In this document: in pieces, positions 1 to 8,439 of the stretch
How positions within the stretch are numbered: the first letter of the stretch is position 1
Layout of the letters: the number at the start of each line of letters is the position of its first letter
Source of the DNA: Vogesella fluminis
Lineage (GTDB): Bacteria > Pseudomonadota > Gammaproteobacteria > Burkholderiales > Chromobacteriaceae
Direction of reading: 5' to 3'
Length of the DNA stretch: 40,145 nucleotides
Assembly (NCBI RefSeq): GCF_014652335.1
Contig: NZ_BMYP01000030.1
Coordinates: 1-40,145 of the forward strand
The notes under the pieces: model-generated
Database searches by the model: none
The model's input: the letters and a program-made list of their open reading frames with translations, nothing else
Told to the model about the DNA's origin: nothing
Position numbers and translations under genes: made by a program

Positions 1-2156
1 TGCAGTTCGAAGGTGGCGGTACTGCCTTCGGGTACGGTGATGTCGCCACTGGCGGTGTCGCTGTCGCCGAAGAAGAGTCGGGTGGTGTCGTCATCGATGA
101 TGGTGGCGGTGGCGCTGTCGTTGTATTCGTTGCCGTTGCTGTTCAGCTTGGCGCCGAGGCTGAAGGTTTCGTCGGTTTCGTCGATGTTGTCGCCGACGGT
201 GGTGGTGCGGATCAGCAGGTCGGTGTTGCCTGCGGCCAACGCGATGGCGCCGCCATAGGTGTTCCAGTTGCTGCCGCCGTCGGTGCTGTACTGGAAGCTG
301 CCGGATGCGTAGTCGTCCGGGCTCAGTGCGCTGCCGTCGGCGAGGGTGAGTTCGAGGGTGCTGCCGGCGGCGGCAGCGGTGACGTGCAGTTCGAAGGTGG
401 CGGTACTGCCTTCGGGTACGGTGATGTCGCCACTGGCGGTGTCGCTGTCGCCGAAGAAGATTTTCGGGGTGTCGTCGTCGACGATGGTGGCGGTGGCGCT
501 GTCGTTGTATTCGTTGCCATTGCTGTTCAGCTTGGCGCCGAGGCTGAAGGTTTCGTCGGTTTCGTCGATGTTGTCGCCGACGGTGGTGGTGCGGATCAGC
601 AGGTCGGTGTTGCCTGCGGCCAACGCGATGGCGCCGCCATAGGTGTTCCAGTTGCTGCCGCCGTCGGTGCTGTACTGGAAGCTGCCGGATGCGTAGTCGT
701 CCGGGCTCAGTGCGCTGCCGTCGGCGAGGGTGAGTTCGAGGGTGCTGCCGGCAGCGGCATCGGTGACGTGCAGTTCGAAGGTGGCGGCACTGCCTTCGGG
801 TACGGTGATGTCGCCGCTCTCCGTGGCAGCGGCACCAAAGAAGATTGCCGGCGTATCGGCATCAATAATGACCGGAACATCATCATCAATAATGGTGGCC
901 GTGGCGCTATCCCCGTAGCTGCTGCCGTTGCTGTTCAGCTTGGCGCCGAGGCTGAAGATTTCGTTCGGTTCGTCAATGCTGTCGTTCACCGTGGTGGTGC
1001 GGATCAGCAGGTCGGTGTTGCCTGCGACCAACGTGATGGCGCCACCATAGGTGTTCCAGTTGCTGCCGCCGTCGGTGCTGTACTGGAAGCTGCCGGATGC
1101 GTAGTCGTCCGGGCTCAGCGCGCTGCCGTCGGCGAGGGTGAGTTCGAGGGTGCTGCCGGCGGCGGCAGCGGTGACGTGCAGTTCGAAGGTCGCCGGATCG
1201 CCTTCCTGCACGGTGATGTCGCCGCTCTCCGTGGCGGCGGCACCAAAAAAGATTGCCGGTGTATCGTTGTCGATAATGGTGGCAATAGCGCTGTCACTGT
1301 AGCTGGTGCCGCCGCTACTCAGGGTGGCACTCAGGGTAAAGGTCTCGTTGGCCTCATCCACGCTGTCATCCACAGTACTTGTACGCACCAGCAACTGGCT
1401 GGCACCGGCGCTGATCGGGATGGTGCCGGTGTAATCACTCCAGCTGACCCCGCCATCGGTACTGTACTGGAAGCCAGTGGCGGCGTAGTCGGCCGGCGAT
1501 ACGGCAGAGCCATTGCTGAGGACCAGCACCAGGCTGCTGCCGGCGGCGGCCCCGGTGATGCTGACGCCGAATGCGGCGCTATCGCCTTCCGTAACGGTGA
1601 TGTCGCCGACTGCAATGCCAGGTTGACCAACCTGGATGGTCGGGGTCGGCGGGACGGGCACCACGTCACCAATCGAGGCCTGTTGCAGCGGCGGGTTGCC
1701 GCTATCCAGGCCAGAATCCAGCGACAGCGGGCTGATGCCCTCGGCCACGCGACCGATGCGGGTGAAGGAGTTGCCGCCATCCTCGCCGCCGCCCGCCGCC
1801 AGGCCGGCTGCGGTGGCCTCCAGCCCTTGCAACAGGTCCTGGCCGCGTTCCAGTGCCGCCAGTGCCTGTTCGGCTTCCGGACTGAGCGTGGCGATGGCCG
1901 CATCGCTGGCATCGCCGGAGGCGGTGTTGAACACGTCATCGGTGATGGTGAGGTCGCGGGCTTCGGCGATACGCACGATATTGCCGCTGCCCGACTGCAG
2001 CTCGATCACGCCGTCGACGGGGATGATCAGGCGTTCGCCGGTCGCCACGATGTCGCCCAGTTTCAGGATGCGCTCGGTGCCGTCCGGCGCGATGGCGATG
2101 ATCTTGCCGATGATGGCGACGACCTTGCCCTGGGCGATGTTGGTAGCGGTAGCCAT
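1..2156 (-). CDS. LapA-like giant adhesin with retention module, N-terminal part (runs off window)
   Basis: The gene starts at the ATG read from 2156-2154 and is still open at base 1, so 718 codons are visible. Residues 1-~75 look like the N-terminal retention module of LapA-type RTX adhesins, which start MATATNIAQGKVVAIIGK. Residues 115-118 are TAAG (bases 1803-1814), matching the dialanine-glycine motif that LapG-type periplasmic proteases cut in LapA; in P. fluorescens LapA it sits near residue 108. After a Gly-rich linker (120-128) come Calx-beta-like domains of ~128 residues ending in DDD/DND. The first (~200-330) is diverged; the next ones are almost identical, with a 384-bp period and one 24-bp insertion near 840-900. 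The protein is probably exported by the ABC/MFP pair encoded upstream and held at the outer membrane until proteolysis. The C-terminal secretion signal lies outside the window. The family call is strong; LapG control is inferred. Confidence 0.88.
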   Translation of the reverse strand, partial: MATATNIAQGKVVAIIGKIIAIAPDGTERILKLGDIVATGERLIIPVDGVIELQSGSGNIVRIAEARDLTITDDVFNTASGDASDAAIATLSPEAEQALAALERGQDLLQGLEATAAGLAAGGGEDGGNSFTRIGRVAEGISPLSLDSGLDSGNPPLQQASIGDVVPVPPTPTIQVGQPGIAVGDITVTEGDSAAFGVSITGAAAGSSLVLVLSNGSAVSPADYAATGFQYSTDGGVSWSDYTGTIPISAGASQLLVRTSTVDDSVDEANETFTLSATLSSGGTSYSDSAIATIIDNDTPAIFFGAAATESGDITVQEGDPATFELHVTAAAAGSTLELTLADGSALSPDDYASGSFQYSTDGGSNWNTYGGAITLVAGNTDLLIRTTTVNDSIDEPNEIFSLGAKLNSNGSSYGDSATATIIDDDVPVIIDADTPAIFFGAAATESGDITVPEGSAATFELHVTDAAAGSTLELTLADGSALSPDDYASGSFQYSTDGGSNWNTYGGAIALAAGNTDLLIRTTTVGDNIDETDETFSLGAKLNSNGNEYNDSATATIVDDDTPKIFFGDSDTASGDITVPEGSTATFELHVTAAAAGSTLELTLADGSALSPDDYASGSFQYSTDGGSNWNTYGGAIALAAGNTDLLIRTTTVGDNIDETDETFSLGAKLNSNGNEYNDSATATIIDDDTTRLFFGDSDTASGDITVPEGSTATFEL
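6..1560 (-). repeat. Tandem 384-bp Calx-beta domain repeats in adhesin gene
   Basis: The phrase tgcagttcgaaggt recurs at about 1, 385, 769 and 1177. This gives periods of 384, 384 and 408 bp. The 408-bp unit carries an extra 24 bp coding for eight residues around IIDDDVPVIIDAD. The units at 1-768 are nearly identical at DNA level; the unit ending near 1560 is diverged. Such arrays are prone to copy-number change and to assembly collapse. Confidence 0.9.
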
Positions 2157-2163
2157 GATAAAA

Positions 2164-2211
2164 CCCCCACACTCATTGTTGATGCTCTAGTTGTAGAGCG
2201 GAGCGTGGGGG
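2164..2211 (-). promoter_or_regulatory. Hairpin abutting the adhesin start codon; overlaps its Shine-Dalgarno
   Basis: Arms CCCCCAC (2164-2170) and GTGGGGG (2205-2211) are perfectly complementary and enclose a second perfect stem, GCTCTA/TAGAGC (2184-2189 and 2194-2199). On the coding strand the 3' arm reads GTGGGGG followed by TTTTATC and then the adhesin ATG. It therefore resembles an intrinsic terminator, and its G-run is also the only plausible ribosome binding site. A role as terminator, attenuator or translational gate is inference. Confidence 0.6.
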
Positions 2212-2254
2212 CCGGCTATGGTACCGAAGGGAGGTGTACTAAAGGGCAGGCGCG

Positions 2255-2854
2255 TCAGCCGGACAGTTTCAGCAGCAGCTGCACCCGGTCCGGCACCCCC
2301 AGCTTGCCGAAAATGGCGGTGAGGTGTGCCTTGACCGTGCGTTCGGAGATGTCCATGTCGCGAGCGATCTGCTTGTTGCTCTTGCCCTCGCGCAGGTGGC
2401 CGACCACATCGCGTTCGCGCTCGGTCAGCTGTGCCAGCAGCGGGCTGTCGGTGCGGGCCACCTGCCCGAAACGGGCACACAGTTGCTGCATCAGGCCGAT
2501 ACCGATCCAGATGCCATCCGCTGCTACCACCGCATCGGCCTGCCGCAGCGTTGCCGGCTGCGAGAAAGCATGGAGGAAACCCGCCGCCCCGGCACCCAGC
2601 CACTGCACCGCCTGGCGGTCGGATGGCGTGCTGCTCAGCACGATCACGCGGGCGCGGCCGAAATCGCCGCGGCACAGCCGCGCCAGCAGCGCTTCATCCT
2701 GATTGTCGACATCCACCCACACCACGCCCTGGACACCGCGCTGCGGCTGCTCGGCCAGGGCCGACAGGGAGTCGTACACTTCCAGCTCGCGATCCAGTGC
2801 TGCCTGCAAGTGTTGCTGCAAGGAGGGGCTGCTGGTGATGAGTAGGGTCGGCAT
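2255..2854 (-). CDS. LuxR-family response regulator with degenerate receiver domain
   Basis: The product has 199 residues. The C-terminal ~60 residues (about 138-199) are a clear LuxR/NarL helix-turn-helix, with LTERERDVVGHLREGKSNKQ and SERTVKAHL, so DNA binding is expected. The N-terminal ~120 residues fit a CheY-like receiver fold but lack the usual acidic pair near residue 8 (SSPS instead). The position normally held by the conserved Lys is His95 (GFLHAF). Asp48 or Asp50 could be the acceptor, but phosphorylation is doubtful. The gene starts one base after the stop of the membrane fusion protein gene and lies directly upstream of the adhesin gene, so it is probably co-transcribed with the exporter and may control the adhesin. 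No partner histidine kinase is visible. Family call firm; target inferred. Confidence 0.85.
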   Translation of the reverse strand: MPTLLITSSPSLQQHLQAALDRELEVYDSLSALAEQPQRGVQGVVWVDVDNQDEALLARLCRGDFGRARVIVLSSTPSDRQAVQWLGAGAAGFLHAFSQPATLRQADAVVAADGIWIGIGLMQQLCARFGQVARTDSPLLAQLTERERDVVGHLREGKSNKQIARDMDISERTVKAHLTAIFGKLGVPDRVQLLLKLSG

Positions 2855-2855
2855 G

Positions 2856-4253
2856 TCAGCGCTCGCTCAGGGCTTGGGCTTTGGCACGAAGTACCGGTTT
2901 CAGAAGGTAGTTCAGCACGCTCTTGTGCCCGGTGATGATGTCGACTTCCGCCACCATGCCGGGGATGATCGGCAGTTTCTTCTCGCTCAGGTGTGCGGCA
3001 TCGGTCTTGACCTTGACCACATAATAGGTGTTGCCCTTGTCGTCGGTGATGGAGTCGGCGCCGATCTGGTGCAGCTTGCCCTTGAGGCCGCCGTAGATGG
3101 TGGAATCATAGGCGGTAAAGCGGACAAACACCGGCTGCCCCGGATGCAGGAAGGCGATATCGCGCGGCGACACCTTGGCCTCGATCAGCAGCGAATCGTC
3201 CAGCGGCACGATCTCGAGGATGTCGCGGCCCGGCTGCACCACGCCACCGACGGTGTTGACCAGCAGGCGCTTGACCTCGCCGCGCACCGGCGAGCGGATC
3301 TCGGTGAGGTTGACCTTGTCCTGCAGCGCGGCACTGCCGGCGCCGAGCGTGCTCAGCTTGGCCAGCGTTTCCGACAGCTCGGTACTGGCCTGGTTGCGGA
3401 ACGCCAGTTCCACCTCCTGGATCTTGCGGTTGGCCTCGCCGATCGCGGACTGGATCTTCGGCACCTGCGCATTGGACATGTCGCGTTCGCCGCGATAGCG
3501 CGACACATCACGCTCCAGCCGCAACACGTCGACCTCGGACACCGCGCCGGACTTCAGCAGCGGCCGCGTCACCGTCAGCTCGCGCATGGTCAGCTCCAGC
3601 CCCTGGTTGGCCTGTTCGCGCCGTGCGCGTGCCTCGTTCAGCTCTTCGGTGCGCTGCGCCAGCTGCTGGCGGGCGATGGAGACGTTGGCGTCCAATTCCA
3701 TGCGTTTGGACTGGTAGAGGTCCATTTCCTGACGCGCGATTTCCGGCGCCTGGCTGGTCACTTCCGGCGGCAGCGAGAACGGCTTGCCTTCGGCCAGTGC
3801 CCGCAGCCGCGAGGCCTTGGCCTGCAGCGACAGCACCTGCGACTGGTTCTCGTTGAGCGAGGACACGAAACGGGTGTTGTCGACCTGCAGCAACAGTTGG
3901 CCGCGTTCGACGATATCGCCCTCTTTCACCAGGATCTTCGACACCACGCCGCCATCCAGGCTCTGCAGATGCTGGATCTGGCTGGTCGGCACCACCTTGC
4001 CCTCGCCGCGCGCCACTTCGTCTAGCGTGGCGAACGCCGACCACAGCAGTGCCGACATCAGGAACAGGCCGATCACCCAGATGAACATGCGCGGCCGCTG
4101 CGGGTTCTGCTCCAGAATCGCCCACTCGGCGTCGGCGGCAAAATCCTGGCGATCCTGCAGGTCTTCCGCCGTGGTCCAGTCCAGCACGCGGCGCACCAGC
4201 GGGCTGCGCTTGGCCTGCGACGTTTGCCACAGCTTGTTAAGCAGTTTTTTCAT
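2856..4253 (-). CDS. lapC: HlyD-family membrane fusion protein of type I secretion (LapC-like)
   Basis: The product has 465 residues. A cytoplasmic N terminus is followed by one membrane segment (about residues 56-76, FIWVIGLFLMSALLWSAF), then a biotinyl-lipoyl-like stretch (GGVVSKILVKEGDIVERGQL). A long coiled-coil region (about 130-300) follows, and the protein ends with the conserved PGMVAEVDIITG before the C-terminal helix. It would link the inner-membrane ABC exporter to an outer-membrane TolC-type channel. No tolC/lapE homologue is in the window. Its ATG overlaps the stop of the ABC gene by 4 bp, which implies coupled translation. The lap symbol rests on the adjoining retention-module adhesin. 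Confidence 0.9.
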   Translation of the reverse strand: MKKLLNKLWQTSQAKRSPLVRRVLDWTTAEDLQDRQDFAADAEWAILEQNPQRPRMFIWVIGLFLMSALLWSAFATLDEVARGEGKVVPTSQIQHLQSLDGGVVSKILVKEGDIVERGQLLLQVDNTRFVSSLNENQSQVLSLQAKASRLRALAEGKPFSLPPEVTSQAPEIARQEMDLYQSKRMELDANVSIARQQLAQRTEELNEARARREQANQGLELTMRELTVTRPLLKSGAVSEVDVLRLERDVSRYRGERDMSNAQVPKIQSAIGEANRKIQEVELAFRNQASTELSETLAKLSTLGAGSAALQDKVNLTEIRSPVRGEVKRLLVNTVGGVVQPGRDILEIVPLDDSLLIEAKVSPRDIAFLHPGQPVFVRFTAYDSTIYGGLKGKLHQIGADSITDDKGNTYYVVKVKTDAAHLSEKKLPIIPGMVAEVDIITGHKSVLNYLLKPVLRAKAQALSER

Positions 4254-6418
4254 ACTTGTGCCCTTCCGATCTTGCCTTGTTGCAGGGCCTGGACCACCTC
4301 TGCCTTCGGACCATCCGCCAGGATGCGGCCCTGGTCGATCACGATAATGCGATCTGCCAGATCCAGCAGTGAAGTGTGGTGCGTCACCAGCACCATGGTC
4401 TTGCCCGGCATGATCTTCTCGAAGGTGCGCTTCATCGCCGCCTCGGTGCTGTGGTCCATATTGCTGGTCGGTTCGTCCAGCAGCATGATGGGCGGAGCGT
4501 TCAGCAGTGCGCGGGCGATGGTGATCGCCTTGCGCTGGCCGCCGGACAGCGACTCACCGCGCTCGCCGATCACCATGTCGAAACCTTCCGGATGGCTGTT
4601 GACGAACTCGCTCAGCCCGGCCAGGTCCGCGGCGGCGGCGATACTGGCGTCGTGCACGTGCGGCTGGCCCATGCTGATGTTCTGGCGCAGCGTGCCGTAG
4701 AACAGCACCGGTTCCTGCGACACGTAGCCGACGTTGCGGCGCAACTCGGCCGGATCGATCTGGCGCAGGTCGACCCCGTCAATGCGGGTCGAGCCCTGCT
4801 GCGGCTGGTACAGGCCCATGATCAGCTTCTGGATGGTGGACTTGCCGGAGCCGACACGGCCGAGGATGGCCACCTTCTCGCCGGCACGGATGCGGAACGA
4901 CACATTGTGCAGCGCGCCCAGCGGGCTGTTGGGATAGGTGAACGACACGTTGGAGAACTCGATGTCGCCGTTGAAGTGGGTGCGGTGGAAGAAGGTGGCC
5001 TCTTCCTCGCGCTCTACCGGCATTTTCATCAGCCCTTCCAGCGAGTCCAGCGACGACTTGGCGTTGTTGAACTGCGTCATCAGCCCGGCCACCGCCCCCA
5101 TCGGCGCGATGGCGCGACCGGCCAGCATGGTGCAGGCGATCAGGCCGCCGACCGAGGTCTGCCCCTCCTTGATCAGATAGACGCCGATGATGATGATCGA
5201 CACCGACATCAGCTGCTGGATGAAACCGGCGAAGTTCATGGTCACGCCCGACAGGAACTTGAGGCGGCTGCCGACCTGCGCCAGGAACAGCGTCGCCTTC
5301 TCCCAGCGCCCCTGCAGCACGCCTTCGGCGCCGAGGGTCTTGATGGTTTCCAGGCCGACCAGGCTTTCCACCAGATGGGCATTGCGCTGCGACGAGGCGC
5401 GGAAGGTGGTCTCGGTCAGTTCCTGCATCTGGCCCTGTACCGTGAACGCCAGCAGCAGCATCAGCAGGATCGCCACCAGCGGCGGCAGCACCATCCACGG
5501 CGAGATCCAGAAGATCACGAACACGAACAGCAGCGCGAACGGCACATCCACCAGCGTGGTCACCGTGGCGGAGGCGATGAAGTCGCGCACCGTCTCGAAG
5601 GCGCGAAGGTTGGCCGCAAAGGCGCCGACCGAGGCCGGACGCGCCTCCATGCGGATGCCGAGCACGCGCTCCATGATCAGCGCCGACAGCATCACGTCCA
5701 CCCGCTTGCTGGCCAGGTCGATCAGGTAGCCGCGGGTCAGCTTGAGGATGAAGTCGAACACCAGGATCAGCAGTACGCCCAGCCCCAGCACCCACAGCGT
5801 GTCGAACGCCATATTGGGCACCACGCGGTCGTACACGTTCATCGAGAACAGCGGGAAGACCAGCGCGAACACGTTGACGAAGAAGGCGGCGATCAGCGCG
5901 TCGCGGTACAGCGGGCGCCCCTGCAGGATGGCGTGCCAGAACCAGTGCCGGGTGCGCGCCTTGTTCAGCTCCGGCACCCGCTTGTCGAAGCGGAAGCGCG
6001 GTTTGACCACGATGGCCAGCCCGCTGTAGCGCGCGGCCAGCTCGCTACCGCTGAGCACCTGCACCGCTTCCGGCAGCTCGGCCGGGCTGATGTAGTAGTT
6101 GCCGTCGGCGTCGATCTTGCGCAGCAGGCAGGCGTCATTGCCGTTGAGCAGCAGCACTGCCGGCAACAGCGCCGCCGGCAGCTCGTGCAGCGGCTTGCGC
6201 AGCACCCGCGACACCAGGCCGGCACGCCGCGCCGCGCGCGAGAACATCGCCGGGGTCAGCCGCTGCTCTTCCAGCGGGATGCCGGCAATCAGCGAGTCGC
6301 GGGTGGTGGTGATGCCGTGCTGCCGTGTCAGTTCGAACAGGCAATCCAGCAGGGGATCCATATGGGTGGCACGTTGCGAAATATCCGCCTGTGCGCCTTT
6401 GTGTTCCTGATTATTCAT
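4250..6418 (-). CDS. lapB: Type I secretion ABC transporter, permease/ATPase (LapB-like)
   Basis: The product has 722 residues. Residues ~20-135 form a C39-peptidase-like domain. The expected catalytic Cys region reads DCLFELTRQHG without the QxxxxC arrangement of active bacteriocin exporters, so this is probably a non-catalytic C39-like domain that binds substrate. Membrane segments span ~170-440. The nucleotide-binding domain has Walker A GRVGSGKST (~519-527), signature LSGGQ (~620) and Walker B IMLLDEPTSNMD (~643-654). It should power export of the large adhesin across both membranes together with the downstream fusion protein. The start at 6418 has only a weak GAAGA ribosome site; Met20 is an alternative. 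One copy of the dispersed 12-mer (5607-5618) lies inside, encoding part of AANL. Confidence 0.93.
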   Translation of the reverse strand: MNNQEHKGAQADISQRATHMDPLLDCLFELTRQHGITTTRDSLIAGIPLEEQRLTPAMFSRAARRAGLVSRVLRKPLHELPAALLPAVLLLNGNDACLLRKIDADGNYYISPAELPEAVQVLSGSELAARYSGLAIVVKPRFRFDKRVPELNKARTRHWFWHAILQGRPLYRDALIAAFFVNVFALVFPLFSMNVYDRVVPNMAFDTLWVLGLGVLLILVFDFILKLTRGYLIDLASKRVDVMLSALIMERVLGIRMEARPASVGAFAANLRAFETVRDFIASATVTTLVDVPFALLFVFVIFWISPWMVLPPLVAILLMLLLAFTVQGQMQELTETTFRASSQRNAHLVESLVGLETIKTLGAEGVLQGRWEKATLFLAQVGSRLKFLSGVTMNFAGFIQQLMSVSIIIIGVYLIKEGQTSVGGLIACTMLAGRAIAPMGAVAGLMTQFNNAKSSLDSLEGLMKMPVEREEEATFFHRTHFNGDIEFSNVSFTYPNSPLGALHNVSFRIRAGEKVAILGRVGSGKSTIQKLIMGLYQPQQGSTRIDGVDLRQIDPAELRRNVGYVSQEPVLFYGTLRQNISMGQPHVHDASIAAAADLAGLSEFVNSHPEGFDMVIGERGESLSGGQRKAITIARALLNAPPIMLLDEPTSNMDHSTEAAMKRTFEKIMPGKTMVLVTHHTSLLDLADRIIVIDQGRILADGPKAEVVQALQQGKIGRAQV

Positions 6419-6538
6419 ATGCGGTCTTCGTCAAGGCTGTGCCTTTGGGTCTTCGTGGGCAACGAAAGCTGCGGCCGGCATTGGCAACCGGCATCATTAT
6501 TAGCAGGGCATGACCAACTTGCAAATATATTTTGATTG

Positions 6539-6567
6539 ATTATAAATCAATAGTTTTTAATTGTACC
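6539..6567 (-). promoter_or_regulatory. Possible promoter of the secretion/adhesin operon
   Basis: An AT-rich island (about 6520-6565) upstream of the ABC transporter contains a perfect TATAAT on the minus strand (6544-6539). The hexamer 17 bases upstream, GGTACA, is a poor -35 element. The rest of 6419-6586 shows no gene. Confidence 0.35.
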
Positions 6568-6586
6568 GCTGGCACAGCGCCATAAC

Positions 6587-6615
6587 AAAAGCCAGCTTAC
6601 AGGAAGCTGGCTTTT
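6587..6615. terminator. Bidirectional intrinsic terminator after the his-tat-DUF2069 cluster
   Basis: AAAAGCCAGCTT (6587-6598) and AAGCTGGCTTTT (6604-6615) form a perfect 12-bp stem with a 5-base loop, and there is a T-run on either strand. It lies 19 bases beyond the DUF2069 stop and separates this cluster from the secretion operon. Confidence 0.9.
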
Positions 6616-6634
6616 TGCTGCACGAAACCCGGAT

Positions 6635-6985
6635 TCAGGCTTGTCGTAAACGGACGGCCCTGACAAAAAGCACGACACTGCCGAAGTAGCACACCGTCAG
6701 CAGCACCTCGACCAGTGCCAGCGTTTGCGACAGCCCGCTGTCCGACCAGGCACGCATCACGCCCTCGGCAAAAAAGGCGAGGATGAACATGCTGGACCAC
6801 TGGTAAGTGTAGACCCGCTGGCGCAGCACCCCCATCAGCGGCAGCAGCAGCAACACCGCCTTCAACACCAGGAAGGAGCCGCCGGGGCGCAGCGGCGCCA
6901 GCACCAGCTCCCACGCCAGGCAGAGCAGGATCAGCGTGATCAGGCTGCACACCGCCCCCCAGTGGAACAGGCGGGCATCAGTCAT
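6635..6985 (-). CDS. DUF2069 membrane protein
   Basis: A 116-residue, very hydrophobic protein with about four membrane segments. It matches my recollection of the DUF2069 family (small inner-membrane proteins of Beta- and Gammaproteobacteria), with YTYQWSSMFILAFFAEGVMR as the typical central stretch. It overlaps the end of tatC by 8 bp, so it is translated as the last gene of the run. The function is unknown; position alone does not prove a role in Tat export. Confidence 0.8.
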   Translation of the reverse strand: MTDARLFHWGAVCSLITLILLCLAWELVLAPLRPGGSFLVLKAVLLLLPLMGVLRQRVYTYQWSSMFILAFFAEGVMRAWSDSGLSQTLALVEVLLTVCYFGSVVLFVRAVRLRQA

Positions 6986-7709
6986 GAGGCACCCGAGTCT
7001 GGCGGCCGGTCAATACCGCCATCAGGATGCCGGCTTCGTACAGCAGCCACAACGGCACCGCCATCATGACCTGCGACAGCACGTCCGGTGGCGTCACCAC
7101 CGCGGCGATGACGAAGGCACCGACAATGACATAAGGGCGGCCTTCGCGCAGCTGCGCCAAGCTGACCACCCCCATGCGATGCAGCACGATCACCACGATC
7201 GGCACCTCGAAGGTCACGCCGAAGGCGACAAACATGCCGAGCACGAAGGACAGGTATTTGTCAATGTCGGTCATCATCGACACCCCCTCCGGCGTCACCG
7301 CGCTCATGAAGCCGAACACCACCGGGAACACCGCGAAGTAGGCAAAGGCCATGCCGACGAAGAACAGCAGCACGCTGGAGATCACCAGCGGCAGCACCAG
7401 CCGTTTCTCGTGGTTGTACAGCCCGGGCGCGACAAAGGCCCAGATCTGGTACATGGTATTGGGCAGCGACAGCAGGAAGGCGACCAGCATGGTGACCTTG
7501 ACCGGCACGAAGAACGGCGCGGTCACGTCGGTGGCAATCATGTTGGTGCCGGCCGGCAGCGCATCCAGCATCGGCTTGGCCAGCAGGTGGTAGATGTCGC
7601 CGGACCAGTGGAACAGCGCCAGGAAGCACGCCACGATGCCAAGCGTAATGCGCACCACACGGCTGCGCAGCTCGATCAGGTGCGCGAGCAAAGGTTGTTG
7701 ATCGCTCAT
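6978..7709 (-). CDS. tatC: Sec-independent protein translocase TatC
   Basis: A 243-residue, six-segment inner-membrane protein. The N-terminal LLAHLIELRSRVVR is the conserved cytoplasmic region that recognises twin-arginine signal peptides, and the length fits the family. It acts with TatA and TatB to export folded proteins. Its start overlaps the tatB stop by 4 bp and its end overlaps the DUF2069 gene. Confidence 0.97.
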   Translation of the reverse strand: MSDQQPLLAHLIELRSRVVRITLGIVACFLALFHWSGDIYHLLAKPMLDALPAGTNMIATDVTAPFFVPVKVTMLVAFLLSLPNTMYQIWAFVAPGLYNHEKRLVLPLVISSVLLFFVGMAFAYFAVFPVVFGFMSAVTPEGVSMMTDIDKYLSFVLGMFVAFGVTFEVPIVVIVLHRMGVVSLAQLREGRPYVIVGAFVIAAVVTPPDVLSQVMMAVPLWLLYEAGILMAVLTGRQTRVPHD

Positions 7710-8191
7710 TCGCGCACTTTGACCACAGGGTTGTCCGGCGGTGCCGCAGACGGCGCCGCCTCGAAAAGATCCAGCTGATTATCGTCCGGCACCGCGGCCG
7801 GCGACGCGGCGGGCGTGCCGTGGCTGTCGTCCGCGGATTCGGCCGGCGGGGCGATCTGCCGTGCCGCCTCGTCCAGCAGCTGGCCGGCTTCCTGCTCCAC
7901 TGTCTGCGCCGTCTGCCCGATCTGCTGCGACAGCTCGCGCACGCCGGCGACCTCGCTCTCGATCTGGCTGCGGAAGGCGTCGGCCGCCTGCTGCACGTCC
8001 TGCTTCAGGTCGTCGAAACCGGCCATCTGGCTGTGCTGATGGATGTCGGACTTGACGCTGGCGACAAAGCGCTGCGCGCGGCCGACCAGCGCACCGATGG
8101 TACGGGCGACGGTCGGCAGCCGTTCCGGCCCCAGCACGATCAGGGCCACCACGCCGACAATCAGCAGTTCGCCGAAGCTGATATCAAACAC
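7706..8191 (-). CDS. tatB: Sec-independent protein translocase TatB
   Basis: A 161-residue protein with one N-terminal membrane helix starting MFDISFGELLIVGVVALIVL and the family motif GPERLP (residues ~21-26). An amphipathic helix and a long, polar, Ala/Pro-rich C-terminal tail follow. It forms the receptor complex with TatC. It lies 5 bp after tatA and overlaps tatC. Confidence 0.96.
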   Translation of the reverse strand: MFDISFGELLIVGVVALIVLGPERLPTVARTIGALVGRAQRFVASVKSDIHQHSQMAGFDDLKQDVQQAADAFRSQIESEVAGVRELSQQIGQTAQTVEQEAGQLLDEAARQIAPPAESADDSHGTPAASPAAVPDDNQLDLFEAAPSAAPPDNPVVKVRE

Positions 8192-8196
8192 GCGGC

Positions 8197-8439
<243 letters not shown>

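Noticed and set aside
230-240. Further 12-mer copies in the adhesin repeats (near 230 and 614)
   Set aside because: Only 10 bases match (TGCGGCCAAC followed by G), and both lie in identical repeats, so they were not counted.
1-1560. CRISPR-like array
   Set aside because: The repeats are 384-bp coding domains in frame, not short repeats with spacers.
384-2702. 772-codon open frame on the plus strand
   Set aside because: It is the complement of the repetitive adhesin and regulator genes; high GC keeps it open. The minus-strand reading has a start, a ribosome site and known domains.
4376-6535. 719-codon open frame on the plus strand
   Set aside because: Antisense to the ABC transporter; His, Arg and Gln-rich composition with no known domain.
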